Part shown: in pieces, positions 21,958 through 21,985 of the stretch
Position numbering within the stretch: the first letter of the stretch is position 1
Layout: every line of letters starts with the position of its first letter
DNA from: Clostridia bacterium
GTDB taxonomy: Bacteria; Bacillota; Clostridia; Oscillospirales; QAKW01
NCBI GenBank assembly: GCA_017442025.1
Contig: JAFSBD010000196.1
Span: 1 to 21,985 of the forward strand
Direction of reading: 5' to 3'
DNA length: 21,985 nucleotides
The notes under the pieces: model-generated
The model's database searches: none
What the model saw: only the letters and a program-made list of their open reading frames with translations
What the model was told of the DNA's origin: nothing
Position numbers and translations under genes: made by a program

Positions 21958-21985
21958 TTACAGCACTTCGGGAGCAAGGGACAGG
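21958..21985 (-). CDS. rplN: Large ribosomal subunit protein uL14, last eight residues only
   Basis: The minus strand from the window edge reads LSLAPEVL and a TAA stop, the standard C-terminus of L14. The rest lies to the right of the window. The identity rests on this short tail and on position directly before rplX in the spc operon. Confidence 0.85.

Overview
The window looks like chromosomal DNA of a low-to-mid GC Gram-positive bacterium of class Clostridia, probably an Oscillospiraceae/Ruminococcaceae-type gut anaerobe. The evidence is the gene order secY-adk-map-KOW protein-infA-rpmJ-rpsM-rpsK-rpsD-rpoA-rplQ, the use of AddAB rather than RecBCD, zinc-binding forms of S4, S14, L36, L24 and adenylate kinase, and strong GGAGG ribosome binding sites. 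Placement below class is inference.

Layout, left to right. (1) 1-948: the 5' three quarters of an L-rhamnose isomerase gene (rhaA) on the minus strand, cut by the window edge, with its own promoter. (2) 1066-7880: addB-addA on the minus strand, translationally coupled by an ATGA overlap, encoding the two-subunit helicase-nuclease for double-strand break repair. (3) 7982-8530: an unrecognised one-pass membrane protein with a textbook promoter and terminator. (4) 8662-11291: three tandem paralogues of an endonuclease/exonuclease/phosphatase (EEP) family enzyme. A branched palindromic element of about 155 bp lies between the first and second genes transcribed. (5) 11379-11840: a divergent pair not joined to anything else, made of a 54-residue Cys-rich small protein (minus) and an XRE-type repressor (plus). 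Two near-identical operators lie over their shared promoter region. (6) 11845-11874: a bidirectional terminator. (7) 11883-21985: the distal S10/spc/alpha ribosomal protein operon, all on the minus strand, read from the tail of rplN down to rplQ.

The ribosomal operon makes translation parts, the Sec channel SecY, adenylate kinase, methionine aminopeptidase, IF-1 and the RNA polymerase alpha subunit as one unit. Gaps are short except for two. The rpsD-rpoA gap of 264 bp holds an imperfect palindrome of about 164 bp, and the rpmJ-infA gap of 107 bp holds a smaller hairpin.

Points most worth a second look: the giant palindrome inside the alpha operon and its wobble-pair strand asymmetry; the second branched palindrome; the XRE/Cys-rich divergent switch and its possible link to the EEP array; the EEP triplication itself; and a one-base frameshift near the start of rplX that breaks an otherwise intact L24 gene. 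No tRNA, rRNA, CRISPR array or transposase gene was seen. Nothing here is proven to be a new system. The accessory stretch 7900-11880 is the part that ordinary housekeeping does not explain.
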